Below are positions 63,129-64,000 of a stretch of 64,000 bases of DNA, piece by piece. The notes under the pieces were generated by a model, which was given only the letters and a program-made list of their open reading frames with translations, was not told the origin of the DNA and ran no database searches. A program made the position numbers and the translations under genes. The first letter of the stretch is position 1, and every line of letters begins with the position of its first letter. The stretch is from Thalassospira sp. (GTDB lineage: Bacteria; Pseudomonadota; Alphaproteobacteria; Rhodospirillales; Thalassospiraceae), in contig NZ_JAUYHK010000020.1 of NCBI RefSeq assembly GCF_030690045.1, positions 1-64,000 on the forward strand, given 5' to 3'.

Positions 63129-63953
63129 ATGATTTCACGTCTTTTTTTTGCTTCCGCATTGTGCGGGGTTTTGTGTGCGATTTCCGTGACGTCGGTCCAG
63201 GCGGCTGATTGCAAATCGCCGATCAGCGATGCCGATCTTGTCAAGCCCGGTACACTTGTCATGTCAACCAACCCGACATTGCCGCCGCTTCAATTTGTTG
63301 ATTCCAGTGGTGACCTGAAGGGGATGCGCGTCGAGATGGGGCGCGAAATTGCAAAGCGTCTTTGCCTGACGCCGGAATATATCCGGATCGAATTTTCTGC
63401 GATGATTCCGGGCCTGCAATCGGGCCGCTGGGACATGATCAATACGGGCATTTTTTATAATGAAGAGCGGGCGAAGCTGATGGAAATGATCCCTTATGAG
63501 GATCAGGCGATCAGCATCTCTGTCGCCCCGGATTCGACAGAAATCGTTGCGTCGAAAGAAGATCTGGCAGGCAAGGTCATCGGCGTTGAAATCGGCGGCT
63601 TTGAAGAAGCCAAGCTGCGGGAAATTGACAAGGATATTCAAGCCGCGGGCAAGGAAGGTCTTGATGTTCGGACCTTCGACAATTTTGCTCTTGCGTTTCA
63701 GGCGCTGCGGGCCGGGCAGCTTGACGGGGTTGTCTCGATTGACGCGGTTGCCGGTGAATATGATGCCCGCGGCGATTTCAAACGCGCCCTGAGCGGTTTG
63801 TATCCGACCCCGGTTGCCCTGGCGATGAAAGACAGGCCATTGGCCGAAGCCGTGCTGAAAGTCCTTGAGGACATGAAGGCTGACGGGTCGATGAAAAAGC
63901 TGTTTGACGCATACGCACTTGCCCTTCCGGAAGGCGATTACGCGATCAGGTAA
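63129..63953 (+). CDS. Family 3 amino-acid-type ABC substrate-binding protein
   Basis: About 274 residues from ATG 63129 (MISRLFFASALCGVLCAIS, signal peptide, cleavage near VQAADC); the frame is open to 63078 without a ribosome-binding site. Polar-amino-acid receptor fold: GTLVMSTNPTLPPLQFVDSS, KGMRVEMGREIAKRLCL, GRWDMINTGIFYNEERAK. Receptor for an importer whose permease and ATPase genes probably follow beyond the window. Confidence 0.85.
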   Translation: MISRLFFASALCGVLCAISVTSVQAADCKSPISDADLVKPGTLVMSTNPTLPPLQFVDSSGDLKGMRVEMGREIAKRLCLTPEYIRIEFSAMIPGLQSGRWDMINTGIFYNEERAKLMEMIPYEDQAISISVAPDSTEIVASKEDLAGKVIGVEIGGFEEAKLREIDKDIQAAGKEGLDVRTFDNFALAFQALRAGQLDGVVSIDAVAGEYDARGDFKRALSGLYPTPVALAMKDRPLAEAVLKVLEDMKADGSMKKLFDAYALALPEGDYAIR

Positions 63954-64000
63954 GTTCCTGTTTCCGGTATTTGCCTGCTGCCTGTCAATCCGGGCGGCAG
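63954..64000. other. Window end, nothing supported
   Basis: 47 bp after the receptor gene, insufficient to call a feature. A transporter permease may begin beyond the edge. Confidence 0.3.

Overview
The window looks like chromosomal sequence of a free-living, probably marine alphaproteobacterium. Protein families, dense operons with 4-bp ATGA overlaps, and many ABC importers for organic N/P/C compounds suggest a Thalassospira-like Rhodospirillales member. This is an inference from gene style; no rRNA or marker phylogeny is available. No tRNA, rRNA or CRISPR array was seen. Most of the window is catabolic and transport operons, interrupted by three scarred, transposon-rich junctions (about 13.1-15.1 kb, 28.6-29.5 kb, 40.4-52.2 kb).

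Layout. (1) 0.4-13.1 kb: a sulfotransferase, then a roughly 1,900-residue repeat protein with an N-terminal LEPR motif and a DUF4347-like domain. A tight downstream set follows: outer-membrane-factor lipoprotein, two HlyD-type adaptors and an M50 site-2-protease/HlyD fusion. No ABC or RND motor is encoded with it. This is the best candidate for a poorly described export or processing system. (2) 13.1-15.2 kb: IS630 relic, an Xre/RES toxin-antitoxin pair with a readable promoter and operator, and a 43-bp solo remnant of the IS5-type element that is present in longer form at 28.6 kb. (3) 15.2-28.4 kb: two iron-dependent alcohol dehydrogenases, a succinate-semialdehyde dehydrogenase, a LIV-type ABC importer with two binding proteins, and an NtrC-type two-component system. 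A sigma-54 promoter and two matching dyads lie in front of the operon. A 4-hydroxybutyrate or similar hydroxy-acid/diol route is the most economical reading.

(4) 29.9-38.9 kb: ABC importer, aminotransferase, phosphonopyruvate-hydrolase-like enzyme and metallophosphoesterase, then an opposing extra EPSP synthase gene and a LysR regulator. This fits import and mineralisation of phosphonoalanine (2-amino-3-phosphonopropionate). A 17-bp dyad occurs both in front of the operon and in front of the LysR gene. (5) 39.1-51.1 kb: a membrane AraC-type regulator, IS debris, then an AT-richer island with a PepSY protein, QseBC/ParRS-like two-component system, MipA/OmpV porin-like protein and a three-gene RND efflux pump. 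The island carries IS481-type ends fused to the 3' ends of both the kinase and the RND pump genes, and a shared tandem TTAA box upstream of pepSY and mipA. (6) 51.1-52.2 kb: a helicase relic and a lone methyltransferase.

(7) 52.4-60.5 kb: a nine-gene operon with a spermidine/putrescine-type ABC importer, a flavo-iron-sulfur amine/imino-acid oxidase with one alpha, one gamma and two beta-like subunits, and a RidA imine deaminase. A divergent LysR gene lies upstream. (8) 61.6-64.0 kb: two divergent GntR/FCD regulators and an amino-acid-type binding protein, linked by a shared GGTATACC palindrome. Three of the importers carry a perfect stem-loop directly after the binding-protein gene.
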